DNA of 64,000 bases from the NCBI GenBank assembly GCA_023440975.1, contig JAEZRD010000108.1, positions 13,395-77,394 on the forward strand, written 5' to 3'. Both the position numbers and the translations under genes were made by a program. The first letter of the stretch is position 1. Every line of letters starts with the position of its first letter. Below are positions 19,405 to 28,237 of the stretch, one piece after another. The DNA comes from Methanobacteriota archaeon. GTDB taxonomy: Archaea > Methanobacteriota > Methanobacteria > Methanobacteriales > Methanobacteriaceae. Below the pieces are notes generated by a model. The model ran no database searches, was not told where the DNA came from, and was given only the letters and a program-made list of their open reading frames with translations.

Positions 19405-21077
19405 TTTAACAAATCTCCCTTATTTTTTTCAAATTCCATAAATTTAGGTTTAACAATATTCAATAAGTTCTCAAAACCATGACGCACATCAACATTCTTC
19501 ATACGATTACTCATTTCCAATCTTAAATCAAAATCATTAACAGTATTCTCTAAAGTACTAGTTAATTCATCATCACTAACTTTTGAACCTAATCCAAGAT
19601 TAATAAAACCATTATCAATATTACCAAAAATATGATTCAATTCCCGTTGATTTTGACAAAGACAAACACAAGGAACACCAATAGAAGCGATTTCATACAT
19701 GGTTCTACCAGCAGAAGTGAAAATCAGATCAGCAGAAATCATATACTCACTAATATTTTTAACATTCTCAAAAATATCAATATTCTCATAACTAGAATAT
19801 TCTTCTTTTATTCCTTTCTTATCTTTATAACCTAAACCAAGAATAACTTTAACATTTCCATTGTAACTGCTGTTTATAATACAATCCAATGTTTTCTTGG
19901 TTAAATTATTAGGATCAGTTCCACCAAAAGTTAAGAGAATCTCATTAACTTCCTCTTTAACCTCTTTATAAGGTTGATAATAAAACTCATCTTTAAGAAT
20001 ATAATAACTATGGCCACTATACAAATTTTTAAGAGGAATCTTATGCTCATATAATGCATCACAAACTACATCAGCATACTTAACTCCTCCACCCAAATCT
20101 TCAAAATTAAGAACAAAATAACCATTATCCTTTAAACTCTTAACATAATCAGAAGAAGTATTTAAAATATCATTAATAACTATATCTGGATGATAATCAT
20201 TAATTTTATTTAATAAATCTTCTTCTCCTTTATGAGTAAAATAAGGATAATTATAATTATTTATAATATCAATACCAATTTCTTTTTCTTCATCTAATAA
20301 AAATAAAACATCATGATTAATTAATTTAGATGCAATAGCTAAACCTCTATAAATATGACCTGTACCAATTTCATGAGAAGCATCAGCCTTAATAATAATT
20401 CGTTTTTTCTGAAGAAGACGCTCAGCAACCCACCAATCTTCATAATTATCAATATCAATACTTTCCTGATGACTAACAGGAATTAAATCAATTTTATCTC
20501 CTAAACGTGAATTTTCAGTAATGAAATCTCTTTTAGTTGCAAAAACAGAACCAGTTTCACGAAATTCCTTAGGCAAATATTGACGATTAAGTCTTTTTTC
20601 ATATAAAGGATAATATGACTGTTTATTATCATCAAAACCCCAACTCAAATGTCTATCATCAACAACACTAATAACAGTATCATTACCAGATTCAAGCTTT
20701 TCAATAGCCTTATTTAAAGTACTAGGCTTTAAAAGTGGACTTGTAGGTTGAAGGGTAATCACAAAATCGTACTTATCTCCAATTTTTTCCTCTTGTTGAA
20801 GAGTAGCATCATAAATAACTGGATCTAAGGGCACATTATCTTCAGCTAAATCCCCAGAACGCTTAATAACATCTGCACCAAACTTTTCAGAAATAAATTT
20901 AATCTCATCATCATCTGTTGTAACAACAACATCATCAATATAACTAGAAGATTTAGCATGATTGATAGTATGAGCTATTAAAGGTTTATCATCCATAATA
21001 CGAATATTTTTACGAGGAATACCTTTAGAACCTCCTCTAGCAGGAATAACCACTAAAATCTTATTATCTTTATACAT
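19401..21077 (-). CDS. Fused CMP-nonulosonate cytidylyltransferase and PseG-like sugar-nucleotide hydrolase
   Basis: About 558 residues with two complete domains. Residues 1 to about 225 form a NeuA/PseF-type cytidylyltransferase: VVIPARGGSKGIPRKNI, VTTDDDEI, LQPTSPLL and the SIDIDNYEDWW end motif. From about 230 to the end is a PseG-like GT-B domain: IIIKADASHEIGTGHIYRG, IVINDIL, LLTFGGTDPNNLTKK and ISADLIFTSAGRTMYEIASIG. PseG removes UDP to give the free sugar used by the NeuB-like enzyme, so the fusion joins the step before and the step after condensation. I chose ATG at 21077; an in-frame GTG 18 bases upstream overlaps the GAGAG binding site. First gene of the operon. Confidence 0.9.
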   Translation of the reverse strand: MYKDNKILVVIPARGGSKGIPRKNIRIMDDKPLIAHTINHAKSSSYIDDVVVTTDDDEIKFISEKFGADVIKRSGDLAEDNVPLDPVIYDATLQQEEKIGDKYDFVITLQPTSPLLKPSTLNKAIEKLESGNDTVISVVDDRHLSWGFDDNKQSYYPLYEKRLNRQYLPKEFRETGSVFATKRDFITENSRLGDKIDLIPVSHQESIDIDNYEDWWVAERLLQKKRIIIKADASHEIGTGHIYRGLAIASKLINHDVLFLLDEEKEIGIDIINNYNYPYFTHKGEEDLLNKINDYHPDIVINDILNTSSDYVKSLKDNGYFVLNFEDLGGGVKYADVVCDALYEHKIPLKNLYSGHSYYILKDEFYYQPYKEVKEEVNEILLTFGGTDPNNLTKKTLDCIINSSYNGNVKVILGLGYKDKKGIKEEYSSYENIDIFENVKNISEYMISADLIFTSAGRTMYEIASIGVPCVCLCQNQRELNHIFGNIDNGFINLGLGSKVSDDELTSTLENTVNDFDLRLEMSNRMKNVDVRHGFENLLNIVKPKFMEFEKNKGDLLN

Positions 21078-21212
21078 CTTAAAAAAATCTCTCACTTTTT
21101 TTATTAAATAATTAATTTATAGATTTATTATATGATTAGTATACTTCTTGAAATATTTATATTTTATTTTTAAAAGATTTTTAAAAAGAAAAAAATTATT
21201 AACAAAATAATA

Positions 21213-21290
21213 TTTTAAAATTTAGTAACATGGTAACATAGTAACATCTAATTTTTTTTAAAATTTAGTAACATGGTAACATAGTAACAT
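21213..21290. repeat. 35-bp direct repeat, two copies, each with three GTAACAT heptamers
   Basis: The 35 bases at 21213-21247 recur identically at 21256-21290 (43-bp period). Each copy starts with TTTTAAAATTTA and ends in three GTAACAT heptamers spaced exactly 8 bp apart. Six head-to-tail heptamers therefore lie at 21225, 21233, 21241, 21268, 21276 and 21284. The 8-bp spacing is less than one helical turn, unlike simple dimer operators. Two copies with an 8-bp spacer do not make a CRISPR. Confidence 0.9.
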
Positions 21291-21337
21291 GATTAGTGAG
21301 GTAATATGGTGTATAGGTATGGCTCCTTTTTTTTGGC

Positions 21338-21450
21338 ATGTTACTTTAAAAAATTTAAAAATTTAAAGCATTTTAAACTCTTTAAAAGGAAAAATAACTT
21401 CATAAATTTCTTAGAAATGTAACATGTTAAAATGATGTATGTCGTGTTAC
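21338..21450. promoter_or_regulatory. Scattered inverted and palindromic copies of the GTAACAT motif
   Basis: Beyond the tandem block, the motif recurs in the opposite sense as ATGTTAC (21338-21344), in a 10-bp palindrome TAACATGTTA (21420-21429, forward heptamer at 21419-21425) and as the variant GTGTTAC (21444-21450). About nine sites fall in 230 bp. This looks like a multi-site protein-binding region. It lies upstream of the fused CMP-sugar synthetase gene, so control of that operon is one inference; an origin-like element is another. Confidence 0.5.
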
Positions 21451-21508
21451 CTTTTCAATAATAAACTTATTTATAAGCAAAATTCTCCGCAAGTGTAATA
21501 AAATGGTG

Positions 21509-21526
21509 ATACACATTGATGTGTAT
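21509..21526. promoter_or_regulatory. 18-bp palindrome, possible operator
   Basis: ATACACAT-TG-ATGTGTAT: two perfect 8-base arms around a 2-base centre. This is the geometry of a site for a dimeric HTH regulator. It is about 430 bp from the operon start and 540 bp from hypD, so no target gene is obvious. Confidence 0.4.
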
Positions 21527-22018
21527 TATGGCTATCTTCAGGTTATAATCAAAAAATTAAGTTCTCTTTACTATATATTATAATGCAGTCAGGAGATCAC
21601 CTTTAAAACCTGTTTTATACTAAAGTTATAATTGATTTCTTATTGGTTCTATGACAAAATTTATTTGGTGCTTGTTTTTATTTTTTAAGGTTAATTTTTC
21701 TGTTTTTTTAAAAATAAATGATTTTTTTTGATTAAGTATCTTGGAAATTTTAAAGGATTATAAAATATTTTTTGAAAAATTAAGTTTTCCTTATTACTAT
21801 AATATTATGCCATGCACGGATTTCCATTTAAACCAATTTAATGTTAATTCAATGTATGATTATTGTATTTTTAACCATAAAATTTATTTAATGTATAATT
21901 TTTATTTTTTAACTATTTTCTTTTATTTTTTTAATGATTAAACAGATTTTTATATTAATTTTTGAAAATTGTTTTTATCTAAACTATTAAATATTTTATT
22001 TAACAAAAAATAGATACA

Positions 22019-22026
22019 TTATATAA
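22019..22026 (+). promoter_or_regulatory. Candidate TATA box for hypD
   Basis: TTATATAA lies 44 bases before the hypD start codon. A start of transcription about 25 bases downstream would leave a leader of roughly 20 bases with the GGTG binding site. In DNA this AT-rich the assignment is weak. Confidence 0.3.
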
Positions 22027-22069
22027 TTAAAGAATTTTTATTAAAATTATTTATTATGGTGTAAACAAT

Positions 22070-23122
22070 ATGAAAAATTTATCTAAAGAGTTAGTTCACA
22101 GAATAAATGATATTGCTGTCCCTGTTAGAATTATGCACGTTTGTGGTTCACATGAACACACAATCATGGAAAATGGTATTCGTACACTACTACCTGAAGA
22201 GGTTGAAATTGTTGCAGGACCAGGATGTCCAGTATGTGTAGTTCCTGCCCGTGAAATAGATGAAGCATTATCATTAGTTGATAAAGGAGTTACAATCACT
22301 ACATTTGGGGACATGATGCGTGTTCCAGGATCTAATAAGTCACTTTCTGAAGCTAAAGCTGATGGTGCAGATGTAAGAATAGTTTACGGTATAAATAATG
22401 CCGTGGAATTAGCTAGAAAAAATCCTGACCAAAAAGTTGTATTTATAGCTGCAGGTTTTGAAACAACAGCACCTACAACAGCATCTGAAATATTAAATGA
22501 ACCTCCTGAAAACTTTTCAATCTTATCATGTCACAGATTAATCCCACCTGCACTTGATTTCTTAATAGACTCAGGAGAAACTAACCTAAATGCATTAATT
22601 GAACCTGGACATGTTTGTACAATTATAGGAAACAAACCATTCGAACATTTCTCCACAAAATACGGTATACCCCAAGCAACTGCAGGATTCAACCCATTAG
22701 ACATTTTAATGGCAGTTTACTTAATATTAAGACAAATCAAAAATGATGATCCTCATGTTGATAATGAATATAAAAGAGCAGTACGTGATGAAGGTAATGT
22801 AGTAGCACAAAAAGCTATGGCAGATGTATTCACTGTAAAAAGCCGAGAATGGAGAGGATTTCCAAAAATACCAAACAGTGTTTATGAATTAAAACCTGAA
22901 TTCATCCAATACAATGCTCGAGAAATATATGATATTGAAGTTAAAGATGTAACAGAAGCACCAAAAGGTTGTATATGTGGACCAATACTTAGAGGATTAA
23001 AAAGACCAACAGATTGTAAATTATTCGGAAAATCATGCACACCATTACATCCAATAGGAGCATGTATGGTAAGTAAAGAAGGAACTTGTAATATAGCTCA
23101 CAGATACACACCAATGGATTAA
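22070..23122 (+). CDS. hypD: Hydrogenase maturation protein HypD
   Basis: 350 residues, standard length. HypD is the iron-sulfur scaffold protein that, with HypC, assembles the Fe(CN)2CO unit of [NiFe] hydrogenases. Visible motifs: MHVCGSHEHTI (N-terminal Cys of the HypC/CN transfer region), GPGCPVCVVP (redox-active Cys pair), TTFGDMMRVPGS, and the C-terminal four-Cys cluster region KGCICGPILRG / CKLFGKSCTP / GACMVSKEGTC. All expected cysteines are present. Other hyp genes are not in the window. ATG after GGTGTAAAC. It is followed by a phosphatase gene 39 bp downstream. Confidence 0.97.
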   Translation: MKNLSKELVHRINDIAVPVRIMHVCGSHEHTIMENGIRTLLPEEVEIVAGPGCPVCVVPAREIDEALSLVDKGVTITTFGDMMRVPGSNKSLSEAKADGADVRIVYGINNAVELARKNPDQKVVFIAAGFETTAPTTASEILNEPPENFSILSCHRLIPPALDFLIDSGETNLNALIEPGHVCTIIGNKPFEHFSTKYGIPQATAGFNPLDILMAVYLILRQIKNDDPHVDNEYKRAVRDEGNVVAQKAMADVFTVKSREWRGFPKIPNSVYELKPEFIQYNAREIYDIEVKDVTEAPKGCICGPILRGLKRPTDCKLFGKSCTPLHPIGACMVSKEGTCNIAHRYTPMD

Positions 23123-23161
23123 AACATTAATTAAAATCCTTTTTTTAGAGGATAAAAAAAT

Positions 23162-23863
23162 ATGAATGAAATTAAAGCTTTAGCTCTAGATATTGATGGA
23201 ACAATAACAGATTCAAATAGATTACTCTGTATTAGTGCCATAGAAATAATAAGAAAAATAGAAAATCTTGGAATACCAGTAATCTTAGTAACTGGAAATA
23301 CTGCAGTTTATACTTATGCACTAACTACATCCATTGGAACAACAGGAGGAGTAGTTGGTGAAAATGGTGGAGTAATGTTTCTCGAAGGATATAAAAACAA
23401 TGAAACAATAGTTTTTTCAGATTACTCCTATGTTGAAAAAGCTTATCAACACCTAAAACAAGAATTAAAAGATGAATACGAACTAATCGTTGTTGATGAT
23501 GAGTATTGCAGATTATCTGAAATAGCATTCTACAGAACAATGAATGCAGATATAATTAGAGAAATATTAAAAGATTGGAATATAAAAGTTTATGACAGTG
23601 GATTTGCACTACACATAACAGATAATCAAATAAATAAAGGCGTAACCCTCGAAAAACTAGCAAAAATCTTAGATATAAATCCAAAAAATATTATGGGTAT
23701 AGGAGATAGTGAAAACGATTTAGATTTCCTAGATCATGTTGGAATGAAAATAGCAGTAGCTAATGCTAGTCAAGAATTAAAAAATAAAGCAGATTATGTT
23801 TGCACAAAACCATATGGAGATGGTGTAGTGGAAGCTGTTGAAAAATTCATATTAAAAAAATAA
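23162..23863 (+). CDS. Phosphoglycolate phosphatase, archaeal HAD type
   Basis: 233 residues. HAD motif I is LALDIDGTITDS (catalytic Asp pair at about residues 10 and 12), motif II VTGN, motif III Lys in the INKGVTLEKL stretch and motif IV GIGDSENDLDFL. The C2-type cap lies between. The family (TIGR01487-like, related to sucrose-phosphatase/Cof proteins) includes the Thermoplasma phosphoglycolate phosphatase. GAGGAT precedes the ATG. The next gene begins 15 bases after the stop, so the two are likely cotranscribed. Activity on phosphoglycolate is by family resemblance; other small phosphate esters are possible. Confidence 0.85.
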   Translation: MNEIKALALDIDGTITDSNRLLCISAIEIIRKIENLGIPVILVTGNTAVYTYALTTSIGTTGGVVGENGGVMFLEGYKNNETIVFSDYSYVEKAYQHLKQELKDEYELIVVDDEYCRLSEIAFYRTMNADIIREILKDWNIKVYDSGFALHITDNQINKGVTLEKLAKILDINPKNIMGIGDSENDLDFLDHVGMKIAVANASQELKNKADYVCTKPYGDGVVEAVEKFILKK

Positions 23864-23877
23864 TGAGGAATAATATA

Positions 23878-25182
23878 ATGTTAAATCAAATAGTAGAAGA
23901 AGCAGAAAAGAGTGTAAGTAAATATTGTGACGATTATGAAATATTTGCAGAAAACTCACAACTTTTACAATTAGAAGCAGAAAATAATAATTTAAACTTT
24001 GCAAAAGAAGAAGTAAATCTTGGAATAGGAATAAGAGTAATATATGAAAATAAATTAGGTTTTGCATACACATCTAATATGAATAAAATTCCACAAACAG
24101 CAGAAAAAGCATATTTAAATGCAAAATTAAATGAAGAAGACCCTAACTTTTCTTTTGCAGAAAAAGCATCATTACCAACAATAAAAAACATTTATGATTC
24201 TAAAAATAAAGAATTAGAACTAAGTGAAATGACCTCATTTATGGAAAGTTTACTAAATACAGTAGAAGAAAATGGTTGTGAACCAACAACTGGAGGATTT
24301 TCTAGAGGATTTGGAGAAGAAATAATAGTAAACTCTAATGGAGTTAATGTTTCAGATGAAAGCACAGGATTTGGAGCATATGTAGCAGTAAATGCACATA
24401 AAAATGATGAACTCTCAAGTGCATATGACTCAATTTCTTCATGTAAATATGATTTTAATGGTGATGAATTAGCTGAAAAAGTATCTAAATTAGCATCAGA
24501 TTCAATTGGTGGAGAAAACATAGAAACCGGAGATAAAGATGTTGTATTAGATTATCATGCCGCAACAGGAATTTTAGCTACTTTTATGAGTGGATTCTCA
24601 GCAGACAACATTCAAAGAGGAAGATCAATACTAAAAGACAAAGTAGGAGAATCCATAGTAAGTGAAAACTTATCAATCTATGATGACGGAACTTATGATG
24701 GAGGATTAAGTAGTGGTAAATTTGATGGAGAAGGAACACAATCACAAAAAACAGAACTTGTAAAGAATGGAGTTCTAAAAAGTTTTATCTATGATATTTA
24801 CACTGCGAACAAAGCACAAATAAAAAGTACAGGTAATGGTTTTAGAGGTTCATTCTCATCAACACCAAGTGTAAATGCTTCTAATATCATTTTTGACTTT
24901 AATAAAATGGCAAAAATTCAAGAAATAGATAATGGAATACTTGCAACAGATGTTCTTGGAGCTCACACAGCAAACCCAATTAGTGGAGATTTCAGTGTAG
25001 AAGTTAATAATGGATTTTTAATAGAAAATGGGGAAATAACCAAACCCGTTAAAAAAGCTATGATTTCTGGAAATGTTTATGAAACCTTAAAAAATTGTGA
25101 AGGATTAGACTCAGAAATTAAACAATACGGTCCATTTATTATTCCAAAAATATTATTACATGATTTAAGAGTAATTGGATAA
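23878..25182 (+). CDS. TldD/PmbA family protein, PmbA (TldE)-like
   Basis: 434 residues. I chose the ATG at 23878 because GAGGAAT lies eight bases upstream; an in-frame ATG at 23863 overlaps the previous stop. The protein has the long beta-rich core and the C-terminal GAHTANPISGDFSVEVNNGF block with downstream ENGEITKPVKKAMISGN, the hallmark of PmbA/TldE. It lacks an HExxxH motif, so it corresponds to the non-catalytic TldE subunit that works with TldD in trimming peptides such as microcin B17 in bacteria. A TldD partner is not in this window. The archaeal substrate is unknown. Confidence 0.88.
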   Translation: MLNQIVEEAEKSVSKYCDDYEIFAENSQLLQLEAENNNLNFAKEEVNLGIGIRVIYENKLGFAYTSNMNKIPQTAEKAYLNAKLNEEDPNFSFAEKASLPTIKNIYDSKNKELELSEMTSFMESLLNTVEENGCEPTTGGFSRGFGEEIIVNSNGVNVSDESTGFGAYVAVNAHKNDELSSAYDSISSCKYDFNGDELAEKVSKLASDSIGGENIETGDKDVVLDYHAATGILATFMSGFSADNIQRGRSILKDKVGESIVSENLSIYDDGTYDGGLSSGKFDGEGTQSQKTELVKNGVLKSFIYDIYTANKAQIKSTGNGFRGSFSSTPSVNASNIIFDFNKMAKIQEIDNGILATDVLGAHTANPISGDFSVEVNNGFLIENGEITKPVKKAMISGNVYETLKNCEGLDSEIKQYGPFIIPKILLHDLRVIG

Positions 25183-25212
25183 AATTTTTATTCTTAATTA
25201 ACTTATTTTTTT

Positions 25213-25959
25213 TTAATAAAATCTAGGATTAAGGGTTCCATAGTGGCCATGTTTCACACTTTCAAAAGTGAAATTCATAGAATCCTTAACAATATTTAAT
25301 AAATTTTCATCATTATTTCTAACTAAATTAGCAGCAATTGCTGCTGAAAAAGTACAACCAGTACCATGAGTATTAGGGGTGTCAATTAATTCTTGATTTA
25401 TAACATTAATCTCCCCATCAAATAAAACATTAACACCATTTAAGTGACCACCAGTAATAATAACATTACAATACTCACCAATTTTATAGGCTGCTTCAAT
25501 AGCATCTTCTTTACTTTTTATTTCCATTCCACTAAGTTGTTCCGCTTCAGAAACATTAGGAGTGGTAATAATAGCTTCAGGTAATAATTCTTTTTTTAAA
25601 ATTTTACCAATATCTTCTTTATTTAAGTTATCCCCTGCACTTGCAACCATAACAGGATCTACAACCATTTTTAAATCATATTCTTTAATCTTTTTAGAAA
25701 CAGTTCTTATTATATCTTTAGAATAAAGAAGACCAGTTTTACCATACTTTACCGTATAATCATCCATAATAGAATCTATCTGTTCACAAATAAAATTAGT
25801 ATTTACTGGTTGGATTGAATACACTTTATGAGGATTTTGTGCAGTTAATGCAGTTATAACACTGGTTGGATGAACATTATAAGCAGCCATAGTTTTAATA
25901 TCTGTAGATATTCCTGCCCCTCCAGATGGATCAAAACCAGCAATTGTGATTCCTATCAT
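25213..25959 (-). CDS. thiD: Hydroxymethylpyrimidine/phosphomethylpyrimidine kinase
   Basis: 248 residues, single-domain ThiD. It phosphorylates HMP and HMP-P in thiamine synthesis. Visible motifs: GITIAGFDPSGGAGISTDIK at the N-terminus (substrate loop), VVDPVMVASAGDNL in the middle, ITTPNVSEAEQLSG, and the ATP anion-hole motif DTPNTHGTGCTFSAAIAANL. No ThiN domain follows, unlike many archaeal ThiD proteins. It is the third gene of a proS-cofC-thiD operon; its GTGAT binding site abuts the cofC stop codon. Confidence 0.92.
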   Translation of the reverse strand: MIGITIAGFDPSGGAGISTDIKTMAAYNVHPTSVITALTAQNPHKVYSIQPVNTNFICEQIDSIMDDYTVKYGKTGLLYSKDIIRTVSKKIKEYDLKMVVDPVMVASAGDNLNKEDIGKILKKELLPEAIITTPNVSEAEQLSGMEIKSKEDAIEAAYKIGEYCNVIITGGHLNGVNVLFDGEINVINQELIDTPNTHGTGCTFSAAIAANLVRNNDENLLNIVKDSMNFTFESVKHGHYGTLNPRFY

Positions 25960-25970
25960 AAAAAAATCAC

Positions 25971-26642
25971 TTAATCTCTTGTAACTTTTAATCTTTCATG
26001 ACCATGAATACTTTCAACACTTATACCTAAAGATTCTAAATACTTCTTAGTATGAGTATTTTTTCCATGAATCATAATTTCACCAAGATCTTCTGTAGTA
26101 TTAACATCTAAAGCCATATAAAAACTATCATGAACAATAGGACTTAATCCTTTAGCTTCAGCATTTTCAACATGTTTTTGAAAACTAAAATCACCAAATT
26201 CCATATCAATACCACAAGGCTTAATAATTAAAGCATTTGTCCCCCCACCTTTAGATGGCATAATAAGAAAATCAAGTTTATTAGCTTGCTTAATAATTAA
26301 TTTAATATTGGTTTTACCAATAAGGGGTACATCTGAAGGCATAATAAGCACTTTTCTAGTTTTTCCTCTACAATAATCCATAGCTTGATTAAGTGCTTTA
26401 TTTAAATTACTATCATCATTCTCAACTAAAGTATCAAGTTTTAACTCTTTGGCATAATCAAGAACTTCAGAATCTCTACTGATTATAATAATCTTATCAA
26501 CCAATTTTTTAAGAGTTTTAGTAACATCCTTAAGCATAGCTTTTAATAACTCTTCTCTTTCAGTAGCTGATAAAAAAGGGGATAATCTAGTTTTAGCATC
26601 AGTAAACTTACTTACAGGTATAATTGCATATATATTATCCAA
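25971..26642 (-). CDS. cofC: 2-phospho-L-lactate guanylyltransferase
   Basis: 223 residues of nucleotidyltransferase (GT-A like) fold. CofC activates 2-phospho-L-lactate with GTP to give LPPG, the donor for CofD in coenzyme F420 synthesis. The N-terminus YAIIPVSKFTDAKTRLSPFL is the family signature (Pro, Lys, Arg of the nucleotide loop); VLIMPSDVPLIG holds the metal-binding Asp, and SKGGGTNALII the substrate loop. Start TTG after AGGGAGAT. Its partners cofD and cofE are 30 kb away in this window. The operon neighbour proS is unrelated in function. Confidence 0.92.
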   Translation of the reverse strand: MDNIYAIIPVSKFTDAKTRLSPFLSATEREELLKAMLKDVTKTLKKLVDKIIIISRDSEVLDYAKELKLDTLVENDDSNLNKALNQAMDYCRGKTRKVLIMPSDVPLIGKTNIKLIIKQANKLDFLIMPSKGGGTNALIIKPCGIDMEFGDFSFQKHVENAEAKGLSPIVHDSFYMALDVNTTEDLGEIMIHGKNTHTKKYLESLGISVESIHGHERLKVTRD

Positions 26643-26670
26643 TATCCCAAATCTCCCTAAATATTTTATT

Positions 26671-28077
26671 TTAGTATGTTTTAGCTATTAATGCTAAATG
26701 TTTTGCAGGTTTACCACAATGAGCACAAACCGCATCAGTTTCAATATCCTCATTATAAATTCCTAATAAATCAATGTCAGTAATTTCTTCAATGGTTTTT
26801 CCACACTCTTCATCTCCACACCATGGGAAACTAACCATTTTACCATTTTCAATTAATTCTTTAATCTCATTAACATCACTAACAGATTTAATATTCTCTT
26901 TAAAGGAATCCCAAGCATTTTCTCTTAATAACCCGTTAATATCATTTAACCTATCTTTTACAATAGATACAATATCATCATTAAGATTAACTTCAGTTTT
27001 CTCTAAATTATCTCTTCTAACCATAACAGTTTTATTGTTTTCTAAATCTCTTGGGCCTAATTCTAATCTTAGAGGAGTTCCTTTTAATTCCCATTCATAA
27101 AACTTCTTACCTGGTCTAATATCACGATCATCAATCATAACACGTATTCCAGCATTTTCTAAGTTATCTTTAATTTCATTACATTTATTTAAAACTTCTT
27201 CTTTACCTTTTTTAAAAAGAATAGGGATTATTGTAACTTGTTTTGGTGATAAGTTTGGAGGTAAAACTAATCCCTTTTCATCTCCATGAATTCCTATAGC
27301 AGCTGCAATAACTCTATCACTAAGTCCATAACAACTTTGATAAGCATATTCATGTTCTCCTTCTTTGTTTTCAAAAGTAATATCATAAGTTTTAGCAAAA
27401 GTTTGTCCAAGATTGTGAACAGTTCCTATTTGTAAAGCTTTTCCATCAGGTAATAAAGTATCAAAAGCCATAGTGTAATCTGCACCAGGGAATTTATCCC
27501 AAACAGGTCTCTTACTAATAGTATAAGGTATTCCTAACTCGTTAAAAAGTTTCTTATAAATTTCAATACCTTCATTAACTTGATCTTCAGTTTCCTCAGC
27601 ACTAGAATGTATGGTGTGTGCTTCAGCGAATGTAGTAATTTCTCTAACTCTAATAAGTGGACGAGTATGTTTAGTTTCATATCTAAATGTGTTAACCACT
27701 TGATAATATTTCATAGGTAAATCAATATGGGATCTAACCCATAAACTAAACATTGGATAAATACTACTTTCACTTGTAGGACGTAAAGCTAAATTCTCAT
27801 TTAAAGGCTTTTGGCCTCCTTGTGTTACCCAATATACCTCATCTTCAAATCCTTTAACATGTTTTCCTTCTTTAGCTAATTCTGCTTCAGGAATTAATAA
27901 GGGGAATAATACTTCTTCATGATCTTTATCAAGTAAATCACGGTAAACATTTAACATGTATTTTCTAATTTGATACCCATAAGGTAACCAAACACTCATC
28001 CCTTTAATTGGATATCTTGAGTCTATTATATTTGCTTCTTCTAAAATATTGTGGAACCATTCACTAAAGTTTTCCAA
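26671..28077 (-). CDS. proS: Prolyl-tRNA synthetase, archaeal/eukaryal type
   Basis: About 468 residues, class II. Class II motifs are visible: motif 1 in [16 protein letters not shown], motif 2 as [17 protein letters not shown], motif 3 towards the [13 protein letters not shown] region. The anticodon-binding domain (about 280-380) is followed by the archaeal-type C-terminal zinc domain with CGDEECGKT and CAHCGKP. I start at TTG 28077 (product begins MENFSEWF); AGGTGAT lies just upstream, and a GTG at 28086 overlaps it. The bacterial editing insertion is absent. First gene of proS-cofC-thiD. Confidence 0.95.
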   Translation of the reverse strand: MENFSEWFHNILEEANIIDSRYPIKGMSVWLPYGYQIRKYMLNVYRDLLDKDHEEVLFPLLIPEAELAKEGKHVKGFEDEVYWVTQGGQKPLNENLALRPTSESSIYPMFSLWVRSHIDLPMKYYQVVNTFRYETKHTRPLIRVREITTFAEAHTIHSSAEETEDQVNEGIEIYKKLFNELGIPYTISKRPVWDKFPGADYTMAFDTLLPDGKALQIGTVHNLGQTFAKTYDITFENKEGEHEYAYQSCYGLSDRVIAAAIGIHGDEKGLVLPPNLSPKQVTIIPILFKKGKEEVLNKCNEIKDNLENAGIRVMIDDRDIRPGKKFYEWELKGTPLRLELGPRDLENNKTVMVRRDNLEKTEVNLNDDIVSIVKDRLNDINGLLRENAWDSFKENIKSVSDVNEIKELIENGKMVSFPWCGDEECGKTIEEITDIDLLGIYNEDIETDAVCAHCGKPAKHLALIAKTY

Positions 28078-28237
28078 ATTTATCACCTATTAATAATTTA
28101 ACAATTAATATTCTATTGTTTTTTTGATTTTATATATCTTATCCAAATTTTAATTTTTAACTAAAATTATTCCAAAACTTATTTTAGTTATAGACTATAG
28201 AATATTAATGATTAAAATAAAAAGGAGTAAATTTTTT

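Larger units (their letters stand above)
21078..22069. other. Long non-coding intergenic region with repeats
   Basis: Nearly 1 kb separates the nonulosonic acid operon (leftward) from hypD (rightward). The left half holds the GTAACAT array and a palindrome, listed separately. The right half (about 21.6-22.0 kb) is very T-rich and contains one 66-codon open frame (21741-21941) of low-complexity Phe/Tyr/Asn composition and without a convincing binding site, which I regard as chance. No tRNA or known riboswitch was recognised. Confidence 0.7.

Noticed and set aside
21213..21290. The 35-bp direct repeats as a CRISPR array
   Set aside because: Only two copies with an 8-bp spacer, no cas genes nearby and the repeat is itself built of tandem heptamers.
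21588..21604. AGGAGATCACCTTT, similar to the 16S rRNA 3' end
   Set aside because: The match is short, flanked by non-ribosomal sequence, and no rRNA is present. Coincidence is likely.
21741..21941. 66-codon open frame in the gap before hypD
   Set aside because: Composition is Phe/Tyr/Asn-rich as expected for random AT DNA, the binding site is absent and there is no neighbour relation.
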